Of a stretch of DNA of 64,000 bases, positions 45,954-54,198 are shown one piece after another. Location of the stretch: the NCBI RefSeq assembly GCF_001244995.1, contig NZ_LN869528.1, positions 322,773 through 386,772 on the forward strand. Direction: 5' to 3'. The stretch's first letter is position 1, and every line of letters starts with the position of its first letter. This stretch comes from Intestinimonas massiliensis (ex Afouda et al. 2020) (GTDB taxonomy: Bacteria > Bacillota > Clostridia > Oscillospirales > Oscillospiraceae). A model generated the notes under the pieces. It had not been told where the DNA came from. It searched no databases and saw only the letters and a list, made by a program, of their open reading frames with translations. The position numbers and the translations under genes are program-made.

Positions 45954-46134
45954 TTTTTGAATACCTCCTCTTTCAACTCATAGGAACCAATTCTCACTTC
46001 GATCCTTTTTGTGGGTGGTCCATAGGTTGAGTATAAGTTACAGTCAAACGGACGGCTCTTATCTTGCCATTTCAACCATGCCCCTTTCAGGTTGATTTTG
46101 TTCTGGCGCTTTACACCCTTTGGGGATCGTGATG

Positions 46135-47241
46135 TTACTGCTTTTCGTGGTATATGCAGTGTACCCCCTTATGCTCCATCATCCCTCCCAAGCATTGCTT
46201 GTTGCATCGGATACAGTACCGGATCTTGCTCGTCTCTCCGGCTGCAACTTTATTTACCCATTGGGAATCAGCCACCAACTGCCGGCTCATGGCAGCGCAT
46301 TGGATACGCCCTTCCTTTAGCTGCTGTTCCACAAATTCCGGATGAACCATGCCTCCCACTCCGCAAATCGGCAGCGATGTAAACTGGCGCACCTGATCAC
46401 AGAACTTCAGGAAGCAGCCTTCCTCCGAAAAATACGGATGCTTTGCGCCGGGGATCGTATCCTGCAGGTCGGAATGATTTGCCAGAGCCACATGAAAGCT
46501 GGTAACACCCGCCTTTTCCAAAAGTGGTACAAAGACCTCCAGCTCTTCCTCCAGTACGCCGGCGTTGCCGTAATGGGGATTCTCCTGACGGACTGCCAGC
46601 TTATAATCAATGGGGTAATCCGGCAGCTTGGCGCGGATGGCGGAAACCGCTTCTACGGCAAATCGAGCCCTCCTTTCCGCGCTTCCGCCGTAGGCGTCTG
46701 TACGATGGTTGAAGCTGGCGGAGCTAAAGCTTCCGCACATCCGATCTCCATGCACCTGCACCATATCAAATCCGGCCTTTTGGGCCAGTACGGCTGCATC
46801 GCCGAACGCCGCGGTAATTTTTTTGATTTTATGAACGCTCAATTTTGATATGTAAGGTGCGACCTGTGCATTGAGTCGTGAGCGGAGTTCCTGCGGCGTA
46901 ATTTTTTTGCTGAGAATACCCGGGATATATCGGAGCATGCTCTTTAAGTCGGAGTCGGACTGGTGAAGCTGGGCGCAGATCAGGCAGGCGTGTCTGTGCG
47001 CGATCCCAGCCAGTTTTTGATAGTGTGCAAATCCCTTCTTGCTGTAAAGGCTGTATCCAAAGCGGGCGGGCAGCACCGGAACATCTCCCAGGATGATCAT
47101 GGCGCATCCTCCCGCCGCAATCTCTTCGATCCGCTTAAAATATTCCTCCTCTGCGAGCCCCATGGACGTTGGCGCAAAGATAATACGGTTTTTCAGTCTT
47201 ACATGCCCCAATTCAATGGGGCTGAGCAACGTTTCAAACAT
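46135..47241 (-). CDS. Old-Yellow-Enzyme-family NADH:flavin oxidoreductase, short form
   Basis: A 368-aa TIM-barrel flavoprotein of the 2,4-dienoyl-CoA reductase/BaiH class: LLSPIELGHVRLKNRIIFAP start, QLHQSDSD, MVQVHGDRMCGSFSSASFNH with FNHRTDAYGGSAERRARF, VGGMVHPE, MSRQLVAD. It keeps the CIRCNKQCLGG-x-C Fe-S motif (Cys-x2-Cys-x3-Cys-x11-Cys) but stops right after it, lacking the roughly 300-residue C-terminal FAD/NAD(P) domain of full-length members. It may need a partner reductase. Lies between the giant esterase gene and a lacI-type gene; reduction of an unsaturated aromatic or enoate released by the esterase is a guess. ATG 47241, behind GGGAGAC. Confidence 0.82.
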   Translation of the reverse strand: MFETLLSPIELGHVRLKNRIIFAPTSMGLAEEEYFKRIEEIAAGGCAMIILGDVPVLPARFGYSLYSKKGFAHYQKLAGIAHRHACLICAQLHQSDSDLKSMLRYIPGILSKKITPQELRSRLNAQVAPYISKLSVHKIKKITAAFGDAAVLAQKAGFDMVQVHGDRMCGSFSSASFNHRTDAYGGSAERRARFAVEAVSAIRAKLPDYPIDYKLAVRQENPHYGNAGVLEEELEVFVPLLEKAGVTSFHVALANHSDLQDTIPGAKHPYFSEEGCFLKFCDQVRQFTSLPICGVGGMVHPEFVEQQLKEGRIQCAAMSRQLVADSQWVNKVAAGETSKIRYCIRCNKQCLGGMMEHKGVHCIYHEKQ

Positions 47242-47432
47242 AACATTCGTCTCCCTTTGCTCGGCAAATTCATGTCTCGGACCTTACTTTACGATCCACC
47301 TGCCAAAAACAGCGGTCGGAAATCTTCTGCTTGTCTTTGATCACGCGCAGGCCTCCTTCTGCCGCCATATTCCGGTGCGTATCCGCATCCGTTGACTGCC
47401 GCTCCTTCGGCCGCGCTCCTTTCACTACAAAG

Positions 47433-48497
47433 TTATTCCTTGTACATCGAAATGGAGCTCTGAAAAACAACCTCGCTTTTCACAAAAATCGTTGTGTCCC
47501 CCGTCGGTCGATTGCGAAAGATGTGTTTGAATAGGTACTCTGCCGCCAGCCAGCCCTGCTGATACGGATTTTTAAACATCAGGTTTTGAAAAACGCCTCT
47601 TTTTAGGTTTTCGATGTTTTCCCCAAACACATCGCTTCCAATAGCCGGAATCCGGCCCGCCAAGCCCGTGTCCACCAGTGCGCGAGCAAGCTGTACGCTG
47701 CCCCGCGCTGTAACGCTGCAGCAGCCAGTGATGCCACGGTCCTTCTCAAACCGCTCCACCAGCCGCCGGTAAAGCCGGTCCATATCATTGCCGTAGTGCA
47801 GTGCGTAAATTTCCCGATTGGCATCATGCTCCTCCAGATAATCGTTTAGCCCCCGGGTAGAATCGGCATTCGCCGGCGTGCTTTTCTCTCCCGCGCAAAC
47901 CAAGATGGGGCCGCCGCGCGGAGTACGCCCCAGCAGGATTTCTCCCATGATGCGGCCCAGCAAATAGTTCTCTGCCTGTATGCAGCAAATCCGGCCCACC
48001 TCAGGGGTATCGCTGTTTACCAATACGATGGATACGCCCTGGTCACTCAGATCCCTCAGCGCCCGCCCGGCCTCCGGCTCTATGTCGCCCAGCACGATCA
48101 GCCCCGAAAGCTTTCTCTCCCCCCGCGCGCGCCCAACGGCCTCAAGAGGCACCGAAACCGAATCCTGGTTGACATAGGGCAGCTCCACCAGTTCAATATT
48201 AAAGTCTTTTGCATCCCTGCAGTAAGCCCGGACCCCACGCCAGATTGGCTCATAGTAGAGAAGATTGTCCTGCGTAAGCGCCGGCAAAATTGCCGCTATT
48301 CGAGTTACGCCGCGCTTTAGCGAGGATGCCGCGGAGTTGCACTGATAATTTAGCTCTTTTGCCGTCTGCAGCACACGTCTGCGCGTCTCCTCCTTGGGAC
48401 CGGCCTTTCCGGCCAACGCCAAATGCACCGTCGCTATAGACAGCCCCGTCTGGGTTGCAATATCCTTGATCGTAATCCTTTTACTTGCGTTGTCCAT
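47433..48497 (-). CDS. LacI-family transcriptional regulator
   Basis: A 354-aa repressor. The LacI HTH is at residues about 8-30 (ITIKDIATQTGLSIATVHLALAGK), followed by a hinge and a periplasmic-binding-protein-like ligand domain (GLIVLGDIEPEAG, VLVNSDTPEVG, LVCAGEKSTPANADSTRGL, PAIGSDVFGENI). A LacI-type palindrome lies 13-26 bases upstream of its start, suggesting autoregulation. It lies 191 bases upstream of the flavin oxidoreductase gene and may control that gene and the giant surface protein. The ligand is unknown. Confidence 0.88.
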   Translation of the reverse strand: MDNASKRITIKDIATQTGLSIATVHLALAGKAGPKEETRRRVLQTAKELNYQCNSAASSLKRGVTRIAAILPALTQDNLLYYEPIWRGVRAYCRDAKDFNIELVELPYVNQDSVSVPLEAVGRARGERKLSGLIVLGDIEPEAGRALRDLSDQGVSIVLVNSDTPEVGRICCIQAENYLLGRIMGEILLGRTPRGGPILVCAGEKSTPANADSTRGLNDYLEEHDANREIYALHYGNDMDRLYRRLVERFEKDRGITGCCSVTARGSVQLARALVDTGLAGRIPAIGSDVFGENIENLKRGVFQNLMFKNPYQQGWLAAEYLFKHIFRNRPTGDTTIFVKSEVVFQSSISMYKE

Positions 48498-48509
48498 GCT
48501 GCCCTCGTT

Positions 48510-48523
48510 TTAAAACGTTTTAA
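48510..48523. promoter_or_regulatory. LacI-type operator palindrome
   Basis: TTAAAACGTTTTAA is a perfect 14-bp palindrome with the central CG typical of LacI-family sites. It sits just upstream of the lacI-type start codon, within the transcribed region, where bound repressor would block elongation. Confidence 0.75.
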
Positions 48524-48595
48524 TTCATATTGTGATATCCTTTGCCCTAAATTTGAAAAAAAGGTCACATTTATTCCAGATTTGTAAGTAACCTT

Positions 48596-48637
48596 AGTGT
48601 AACATAGTTATGCCTCCTTCGTCCACTAGTGTACTAG
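48596..48637 (-). promoter_or_regulatory. lacI promoter with GntR-type operator
   Basis: On the minus strand CTAGTACACTAG (48637-48626) is followed at once by TGGACG (-35, 48625-48620), an 18-base spacer and TACACT (-10, 48601-48596). The region aligns closely over about 50 bases with the dctP promoter region (55335-55400), so the two promoters look paralogous. The rest of the 48498-48795 gap holds only the LacI operator and the gntR terminator. Confidence 0.65.
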
Positions 48638-48734
48638 CAAAATTTACACATCACTTTTTGTGCACTTATCCAAATTTTAATTTTTTATATTGCTGTAATC
48701 GTGCATTTTCCCTTTTTTTGACTTTTCGGTTTAT

Positions 48735-48780
48735 AAAAGGAGCCAGATAGAAGAGATTTCTCTTCTATCCGGCTCCTTTT
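48735..48780. terminator. Bidirectional terminator after gntR
   Basis: A long stem (AAAAGGAGCC-GATAGAAGAGA pairing with TCTCTTCTATC-GGCTCCTTTT, one mismatch) ends in T runs on both strands. It lies 15 bases past the gntR stop. Confidence 0.92.
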
Positions 48781-48795
48781 ATGCGTCAATGGCAG

Positions 48796-49470
48796 TTATC
48801 GAAAATAGTCTGGGTATTTTTCCCGGATGGCCTTGGCGTCAATCTTATATCGGCTCAGGTGCAATTCCATCAGACTCGTGGCGGCAGCAGCATCCTTTCG
48901 GGCGATGGCGTTCACCAGATTTTCATGGTCTTGGACAATCTTCAGGTTTTTCACCGCGCTCAGTGCCATGCTGCGGACCCGGTCAAAATGGATGGAAATG
49001 TTATCCATCAGGGCATAAACCTGGTCCTTGTGGGCAATTTCAAAAATCAAAGCATGGAACTGATTGTCCAGGTCCATCAGCGCCTCAGGGTAGTAGTTCT
49101 CCAAATAAAAATTTTGCAGCCGCACGTTTTCCTGCAGACGTCGGATATCCTCCGGCGTAGCCATTTCACAGTCCAGCTCCACCACCGCACACTCCAGCAC
49201 CTTACGCATGAAGCGAGACTCCTCCACCAGGTCGTAGTCGATGAGAGCCACCGCACTCCCCTTCTGGGGATAGATCTCCACGATCTTCACCTTGGATAAT
49301 TCGATCAGTGCCTCCCGCACCGGGGTGCGGGACAGCCCCATCGCCGCGGCCAGTTCATTTTCACTGACCATGCTGCCTGGGGCCAGCTCCAGGTGGATGA
49401 TGTTGTCTTTGATGGTACGCAAGGCATAATCCCGCCCGGTCTCTCTGGGTTGCCGCTGAGTCAAGCGCAT
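48796..49470 (-). CDS. GntR-family (FadR/FCD) regulator of hexuronate genes
   Basis: A 224-aa regulator. The winged HTH (residues about 8-70) includes GSMVSENELAAAMGLSRTPV and REALIELSKVKIVEIYPQKG. The C-terminal FCD domain (about 80-215) carries the metal/ligand residues, with LDNQFHALIF and a C-terminal HLSRYKID His. Start ATG 49470 (MRLTQRQPRETG), behind CAGGAGG; the longer frame has no site. It has its own promoter and operator after uxuB. By family (UxuR/ExuR/KdgR-like) and context it likely senses a uronate or KDG-type intermediate and represses the flanking operons. Confidence 0.88.
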   Translation of the reverse strand: MRLTQRQPRETGRDYALRTIKDNIIHLELAPGSMVSENELAAAMGLSRTPVREALIELSKVKIVEIYPQKGSAVALIDYDLVEESRFMRKVLECAVVELDCEMATPEDIRRLQENVRLQNFYLENYYPEALMDLDNQFHALIFEIAHKDQVYALMDNISIHFDRVRSMALSAVKNLKIVQDHENLVNAIARKDAAAATSLMELHLSRYKIDAKAIREKYPDYFR

Positions 49471-49498
49471 ACTGCCGTCGCCTCCTGTATTCTTTTTT

Positions 49499-49542
49499 AG
49501 CATACAGGACCAAAGCTCGCCCGTCAAGAGCTCGTATACTAG
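49499..49542 (-). promoter_or_regulatory. gntR promoter with CTAG-type operator
   Basis: On the minus strand CTAGTATACGAG (49542-49531), three bases, TTGACG (-35, 49527-49522), 17-base spacer, TATGCT (-10, 49504-49499). The operator overlaps the 3' end of uxuB. Its position just upstream of the -35 matches the dctP and lacI sites. Confidence 0.75.
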
Positions 49543-51155
49543 CTTTTCAGATATTTTTTTAAAGTTTCCCGTACGGCACCGGGCCCAGACAGCATCTCGC
49601 GGACCATGCCTTCGATTCTTTTCCCCAGTCCCAGCGCCGTAAGATCGCAGCCGAACAGCACCGGATTGGAGAGGACAGGCCCGAGCCGGTCCCCCAGACT
49701 GGCAGGGTCACCCAACGTCACCCCGGCCAACTGAGTCTGAAGGGCATCCAGCATGGGATCGCTGCTGCACTCCATGGCCCTGCCCTGGTCGTCCACCCCC
49801 AGCAGATAGCGCAGCCAGCCGGCAATCGCCAGGGGGATAAAGGTAAGGTGGGTTACCTCCAGATCCTGCCTCCGGGCATAGGCCTTAATGGTCTCGCCAA
49901 AGCGGATGGGCACCTTCTGGCTGGTGTCGGTGGCGATACGCTGGGGGGTGTCCGGGATAAAGGGATTGGGCAGCCGCTGCTCCAACACCTCTTGCAGGAA
50001 GGCGCGAGGATTGAGGATTCTGGGGTCCACTACCACGGGCATCCCCTCGTCGTAGCCGATGTGCTCAACCAAAGCCTTAAGCTCCAGGTCCCGCATTTCG
50101 GCGGCGATGCTGTCGTAACCCAGCAGGCAGCCGTAGACGGCCAGAGCGGTGTGCAAGGGGTTGAGGCAGGTGGTCACCTTCATGCGCTCGGTATCGTTGA
50201 CGGTCTGTCGGTCGGTTAGATAGACCCCCGCCCGTTCCAACGGCGGGCGGCCATTGGGGAAGCGGTCCTCCACCACCAGGTACTGGGGGACCTCGGCGTT
50301 GACGAAGGGGGCAATATACGTGTTCTTGGCGGTGACAACGGGGGCCATGCCCTCAATTCCCGCGGCGGTCAGCGCCTCCTCCACCACCCTGGCGGGGCGG
50401 GGCGTGATTTTGTCAATCATGGACCAGGGGAACGAGACCCGGGTCTCGTCGGATACCCAGGCCACAAAGCCTTCATCCACATACTCCCGTTTCCGCCACT
50501 GCTCCGCCACGGTCAGGATGCCGGCGCGGAGCTTCTCCCCGTTGTGGGAGCAGTTGTCCATGCTGACCATGGCGACAGGGGCGGCACCGGCACGGTAACG
50601 CTCCAGCAGCAGGGCGCACACCAGGCACATGGCGTGGGAGCAGCGGGAGGGGCCGTCCGCGAAGTCGGCCTCCACGGCGGGAAGGAACCGCCCGGCCAGG
50701 TCAGCCAGGGCATAGCCCTTTTCCGTAATGGTAAAGCTCACCATCTGAAGGGATGGGGCGCGGAAAATGGTCCGCAGCTTCTCCAGATCCTGCGGATAAG
50801 CCCGCCCGGCGCGGAGTCCCTCCGCGATGGAGGCCACCACCTCCCGCTCCATGGAACCGTCGGGCTTCAGGCTGACCATCAGGGTCATCGAGTCGTGGGG
50901 GGCATAAATTTGGTCCATGATGTCAAAGTCAAAGGTATCGGCGGCAATGATGCCGCCCTTGACCAGCCCCTGCTCCAGCAGAGGTTGCTGCAGCCGGGCA
51001 ATGAAGCCGCGAAAAATGTTGCCGGCGCCAAAGTGGACCCAGGTGGGATGCTCCTCCGTCTCGGCACGCATGGCCTTCCAGTCAAAGGATGGCAGCCGGA
51101 CTCCGGCCTCCTCCCAGGCGCGCCGGTCCTGAATGCCGGCGTAGCTCAATTTCAT
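49539..51155 (-). CDS. uxuB: Mannitol-dehydrogenase-family fructuronate reductase
   Basis: Reduces D-fructuronate with NADH to D-mannonate in glucuronate catabolism. A 538-aa long-chain dehydrogenase: the N-terminal Rossmann domain starts VHFGAGNIFRGFIA, followed by VSFTITEKGYAL and VSMDNCSHNG, and the C-terminal helical domain contains MKVTTCLNPLHTALAVYGC with the catalytic Lys, Asn and His. The start is ATG 51155, behind GGGAGGCAC, 13 bases after uxuA. It is distinct from the UxaB-type paralogue at 62257. Pairing with uxuA supports fructuronate rather than mannitol as substrate. Confidence 0.88.
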   Translation of the reverse strand: MKLSYAGIQDRRAWEEAGVRLPSFDWKAMRAETEEHPTWVHFGAGNIFRGFIARLQQPLLEQGLVKGGIIAADTFDFDIMDQIYAPHDSMTLMVSLKPDGSMEREVVASIAEGLRAGRAYPQDLEKLRTIFRAPSLQMVSFTITEKGYALADLAGRFLPAVEADFADGPSRCSHAMCLVCALLLERYRAGAAPVAMVSMDNCSHNGEKLRAGILTVAEQWRKREYVDEGFVAWVSDETRVSFPWSMIDKITPRPARVVEEALTAAGIEGMAPVVTAKNTYIAPFVNAEVPQYLVVEDRFPNGRPPLERAGVYLTDRQTVNDTERMKVTTCLNPLHTALAVYGCLLGYDSIAAEMRDLELKALVEHIGYDEGMPVVVDPRILNPRAFLQEVLEQRLPNPFIPDTPQRIATDTSQKVPIRFGETIKAYARRQDLEVTHLTFIPLAIAGWLRYLLGVDDQGRAMECSSDPMLDALQTQLAGVTLGDPASLGDRLGPVLSNPVLFGCDLTALGLGKRIEGMVREMLSGPGAVRETLKKYLKS

Positions 51156-51168
51156 ATTCGTGCCTCCC

Positions 51169-52248
51169 TTACTTTGTGGACATCCGGTCAATCGCCTCCC
51201 AGAGGCCGTTGAGGTAGGTGGCGCCCAAGGCCCGGTCATAGAGGCCGTAGCCGGGGCGGCCGGACTCGTTCCAGATCATGCGGCCGTGATCGGGCCGGAT
51301 GTAGGTGTCCGGGCAGGTGTCATAGATGGCCTTCATAATGGCGAACATGTCCAGATCTCCGGAAGAGGACAAGTGGGCTGCCTCCCGGAAGCGGTGATGA
51401 CCCAGGTACTTCACGTTCCGGACGTGCAGACAGCCGATGCGGCCCCTCTCACCGAAGTGGCGGATGATGGCCGGAATATCATTTTCCGGGTTAGAGCCCA
51501 GGGACCCGGTGCACAGGCAGATGGCGTTGGAGGGGGAATCGTGGAGCGCCACGATCTGGTCAAAGTCCGCCTGGCTGTGGGCGATGCGTGGCAGGCCGAA
51601 GATGGGCCAGGCCGGGTCGTCGGGATGGCAGGCCATAACTACGCCGCATTCCTCGCAGGTGGGAAGGATGGCATCCAGGAAATACTTAAAGTTGGCTCGC
51701 AGATCATCGGGGGTAATGAACTTATACCGCTCCAGAGTGGTCTCCAGCTCAGCCAGCCGCTCCGGCTCCCAACCGGGCAGAGAAAAGCCGTTGCAGTTGT
51801 CAATGGTATTGCGGACCAGGTCCACGGGCGTCATGGTTCCCAGTTCCTTCTCATCAAAATACAGGCTGTTGGAGCCGTCCTCAGGAATGAGGCGGGCCAA
51901 ATCGGTGCGCAGCCAGTCAAAGACCGGCATAAAATTGTAGACAACGACCTTCACTCCGTATTTGGCGAGATTGCGGATGGTGGTCTTGTAGCCCTCGATG
52001 TAGGCATCCCGGCTGGGCAGCCCCATCTTGATGTCCTCGTGGACGTTGACTGATTCGATGACCTCGCACTCCAGGCCCGCGGCGTGGACCTCATCAATGT
52101 AGGCCCGAATCTCTGGTTCCGTCCACACCTCACCGGCAGCCTTGTAGTCGAGTAAACCCATGATCCCGGTCATACCGGGAATTTGTTTGATCTGGCTCAG
52201 GGTGATGCTGTCGCTCTGAGAGCCGTACCAGCGGAATGTCATTTTCAT
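51169..52248 (-). CDS. uxuA: Mannonate dehydratase
   Basis: Dehydrates D-mannonate to 2-keto-3-deoxygluconate. A 359-aa TIM-barrel enzyme of the UxuA family: [20 protein letters not shown] at the start, [35 protein letters not shown], the metal-binding [35 protein letters not shown] and the C-terminal [18 protein letters not shown]. Start ATG 52248, nine bases from AGGAG. Shares an operon with the TRAP genes upstream and uxuB downstream. Confidence 0.94.
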   Translation of the reverse strand: MKMTFRWYGSQSDSITLSQIKQIPGMTGIMGLLDYKAAGEVWTEPEIRAYIDEVHAAGLECEVIESVNVHEDIKMGLPSRDAYIEGYKTTIRNLAKYGVKVVVYNFMPVFDWLRTDLARLIPEDGSNSLYFDEKELGTMTPVDLVRNTIDNCNGFSLPGWEPERLAELETTLERYKFITPDDLRANFKYFLDAILPTCEECGVVMACHPDDPAWPIFGLPRIAHSQADFDQIVALHDSPSNAICLCTGSLGSNPENDIPAIIRHFGERGRIGCLHVRNVKYLGHHRFREAAHLSSSGDLDMFAIMKAIYDTCPDTYIRPDHGRMIWNESGRPGYGLYDRALGATYLNGLWEAIDRMSTK

Positions 52249-52274
52249 ATGGTAATACTCCTATGAGTCAAAAC

Positions 52275-53573
52275 TTAGTTTCCAAACAGGTTGGGCAGCA
52301 GCATGCTGATCTGGGGCACGTAAGAGACCAGCAGCAGGGTGATAATCATACACAGATAGAAGGGCAGGGTGGCTTTAACCACCTTTTCCATGGGTTGCTT
52401 GGACACGGCAGATCCAATAAACAGCACGGCGCCCACAGGGGGAGTCAGCAGGCCGATGCCGCAGTTGAGCACCACCATGATACCAAACTGAATGGGGTCC
52501 AGACCGCAGTACTGGGTAGCGATGGGCAGCAGGATGGGGGTGGCGATCAGGATAATGGGGGCCATGTCCATGATGCAGCCCAGCACCAGCAGGATTAAGT
52601 TGAGCATAAGGGTCAGGACAATTGGGTTGTCGGTGAGCCCCACCACGGCGCCAGCCACCAGATCGGGCACGTGCAGGGTGGTCAGGCAGTAGCCGAAGAC
52701 GCTGGAGGTGGAGATCAGGATCAGCACGATGCCCAGAGTATCCACGCAGTTGCCCAACTCGCGCCATACCCCCTTCCAGTCCAGACCCTTATAAACGAAG
52801 ACGGAGACGAACAAGGAATAGATGACGGCGATGGCGGCGGATTCAGTGGCGGTGAAGACACCAGCCACCACGCCGATGACGACGATGACGACCGCAGCCA
52901 AAGCCCAAATCGAAGTGCCGATCTGTTTGATGAAGTTAATTATGCTAAACTTATCACCCTTGGGGTAGTTGCGCTTGGCGGAGATAATATAGGAACCCAC
53001 CATTAGACTGACTGCCAGCAGGGCGCCGGGCAGATAGCCGGCCAAAAACAGACTGCCAACCGAGATACCGCCGGCCGTGGTTGCATAGATAACCATGTTA
53101 TGGCTGGGGGGCACCAGCAGGCCCTCGCAGGAGGAGGTAATCGTGACAGCGGTGGAGAAGTCCGCGTCATACCCCTGGTCCACCATCATGGGGATCATAA
53201 TCGAACCGATCGAGGCTGTGTCGGCAGCGGCGGACCCGGAAATGCCGCCGAAGAAGTAGGAGGCCACGATATTGACCATGGCCAGGCCGCCCCGCATCCA
53301 ACCCACGCAGGCGTTGGCTAGGGCAATCAGCTTTTCCGAAATGCCCCCGGAGCCCATAAGCACGCCCATGGTGATGAAGAACGGCACCGCCATCAGAGAG
53401 AAGGAACTGATGCCCTTGACCATCTGACGGCAGAGGGTGACCAAGTCCTGCCCCTGAGCCAGCAGGCACAGCACAGAGGACAGGGCAACGGCATAGGCAA
53501 TGGGAAAGCGCAGGAGGATCATGACCAGGAAGCTAATCAGCAGCACCGCAATCGCTAAGGTCTGAGTATCCAT
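52275..53573 (-). CDS. TRAP transporter large permease DctM-type
   Basis: A 432-aa membrane protein of the DctM/SiaM family with about 12 hydrophobic segments. Features: LLRFPIAYAVALSSVLCLL, PFFITMGVLMGSGGISEKLI, FFGGISGSAAADTASIGSIM, CEGLLVPPSHNMVIYATTAG, and the C-terminal FGIMVVLNCGIGLLTPPVGA. It is the ion-coupled channel subunit. Its start overlaps the small-permease stop by one base. The likely cargo is hexuronates, given the gene neighbours. Confidence 0.93.
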   Translation of the reverse strand: MDTQTLAIAVLLISFLVMILLRFPIAYAVALSSVLCLLAQGQDLVTLCRQMVKGISSFSLMAVPFFITMGVLMGSGGISEKLIALANACVGWMRGGLAMVNIVASYFFGGISGSAAADTASIGSIMIPMMVDQGYDADFSTAVTITSSCEGLLVPPSHNMVIYATTAGGISVGSLFLAGYLPGALLAVSLMVGSYIISAKRNYPKGDKFSIINFIKQIGTSIWALAAVVIVVIGVVAGVFTATESAAIAVIYSLFVSVFVYKGLDWKGVWRELGNCVDTLGIVLILISTSSVFGYCLTTLHVPDLVAGAVVGLTDNPIVLTLMLNLILLVLGCIMDMAPIILIATPILLPIATQYCGLDPIQFGIMVVLNCGIGLLTPPVGAVLFIGSAVSKQPMEKVVKATLPFYLCMIITLLLVSYVPQISMLLPNLFGN

Positions 53574-54100
53574 TATGCATCCACCCCCTCTTTCACGAAG
53601 AATGCTTTGATGTGGTTATAGATGGCTTCCAGTTCAAAAATGACCATGGCTACACCGGCCAGAGGCACGGGGAAGTACATCCAAAAGCGGGACAGCCAGG
53701 GCATAGACACATAGGTGCCGCGACCGCCCAGGGTGGAGGTGTACCGCCAGCCCACCACAATCATGATGACGGCCAGGATGCAAACGGCAACGTCCGCCAG
53801 GATGTCAAGAAACTTCAGCAGGCCCTTGGGCAGAAAGCCATCCAGAGCGGTCATGCGGATGTGGCTCCCCCGGCGGATGGCCAGCGCGGCGGAAAGGACG
53901 GCCATATAGCTCATGAGGGTCAGCACGACCTCCTCGCTCCAGGAGGGGTCCGGGATGAACGGGATATAGCGGCCGGCCACGGCCATGGAGGTAATCAGGA
54001 TGTCGGCTACCAGCAAGATCTTACACAGGACTAAAACGACCCTATAGGTAATGTCGTAGGCCGGCTTAATCTTGTCAAGGGCGACGAAAATTTGCGGCAT
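53573..54100 (-). CDS. TRAP transporter small permease DctQ-type
   Basis: A 175-aa, four-TM membrane protein of the DctQ family: LVLCKILLVADILITSMAVA (TM1), WSEEVVLTLMSYMAVLSAAL (TM2 with the conserved Trp-Ser-Glu-Glu), ALAIRRGSHIRMTALDGFLP, and two further TM segments. It pairs with DctM. Confidence 0.93.
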   Translation of the reverse strand: MPQIFVALDKIKPAYDITYRVVLVLCKILLVADILITSMAVAGRYIPFIPDPSWSEEVVLTLMSYMAVLSAALAIRRGSHIRMTALDGFLPKGLLKFLDILADVAVCILAVIMIVVGWRYTSTLGGRGTYVSMPWLSRFWMYFPVPLAGVAMVIFELEAIYNHIKAFFVKEGVDA

Positions 54101-54130
54101 ATGAGCTCTCCCTTCTTTTGACTATGAGAA

Positions 54131-54170
54131 GCGAGGGCACAGGGGCACACACCCCCGCGCCCTCGCTTTT
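54131..54170 (-). other. Hairpin between dctP and dctQ
   Basis: GCGAGGGC pairs with GCCCTCGC around an inner GGGG/CCCC stem. There is no strong U-run on the minus strand, so it likely lets part of the transcripts continue and keeps the binding protein in excess over the permeases. Confidence 0.65.
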
Positions 54171-54198
54171 CGACCATTATGTATGGTAGCGGCGACTC

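Noticed and set aside
46081-46134. Possible continuation of the flavin oxidoreductase into a lost FAD/NAD(P) domain
   Set aside because: The frame stops cleanly after the Fe-S motif, and the 181 bases before the next gene show no coding remnant.
47242-47432. Possible small gene between the flavin oxidoreductase and lacI genes
   Set aside because: Open frames here are short, lack a ribosome site and overlap neighbouring genes; nothing supportable was seen.
48595-48617. Good AGGAGG site and ATG on the minus strand, reading a three-codon frame before TAA
   Set aside because: At first it looked like the remnant of a deleted gene, but the region aligns with the dctP promoter and the site falls within the -35/-10 spacer, so it is more simply promoter sequence.
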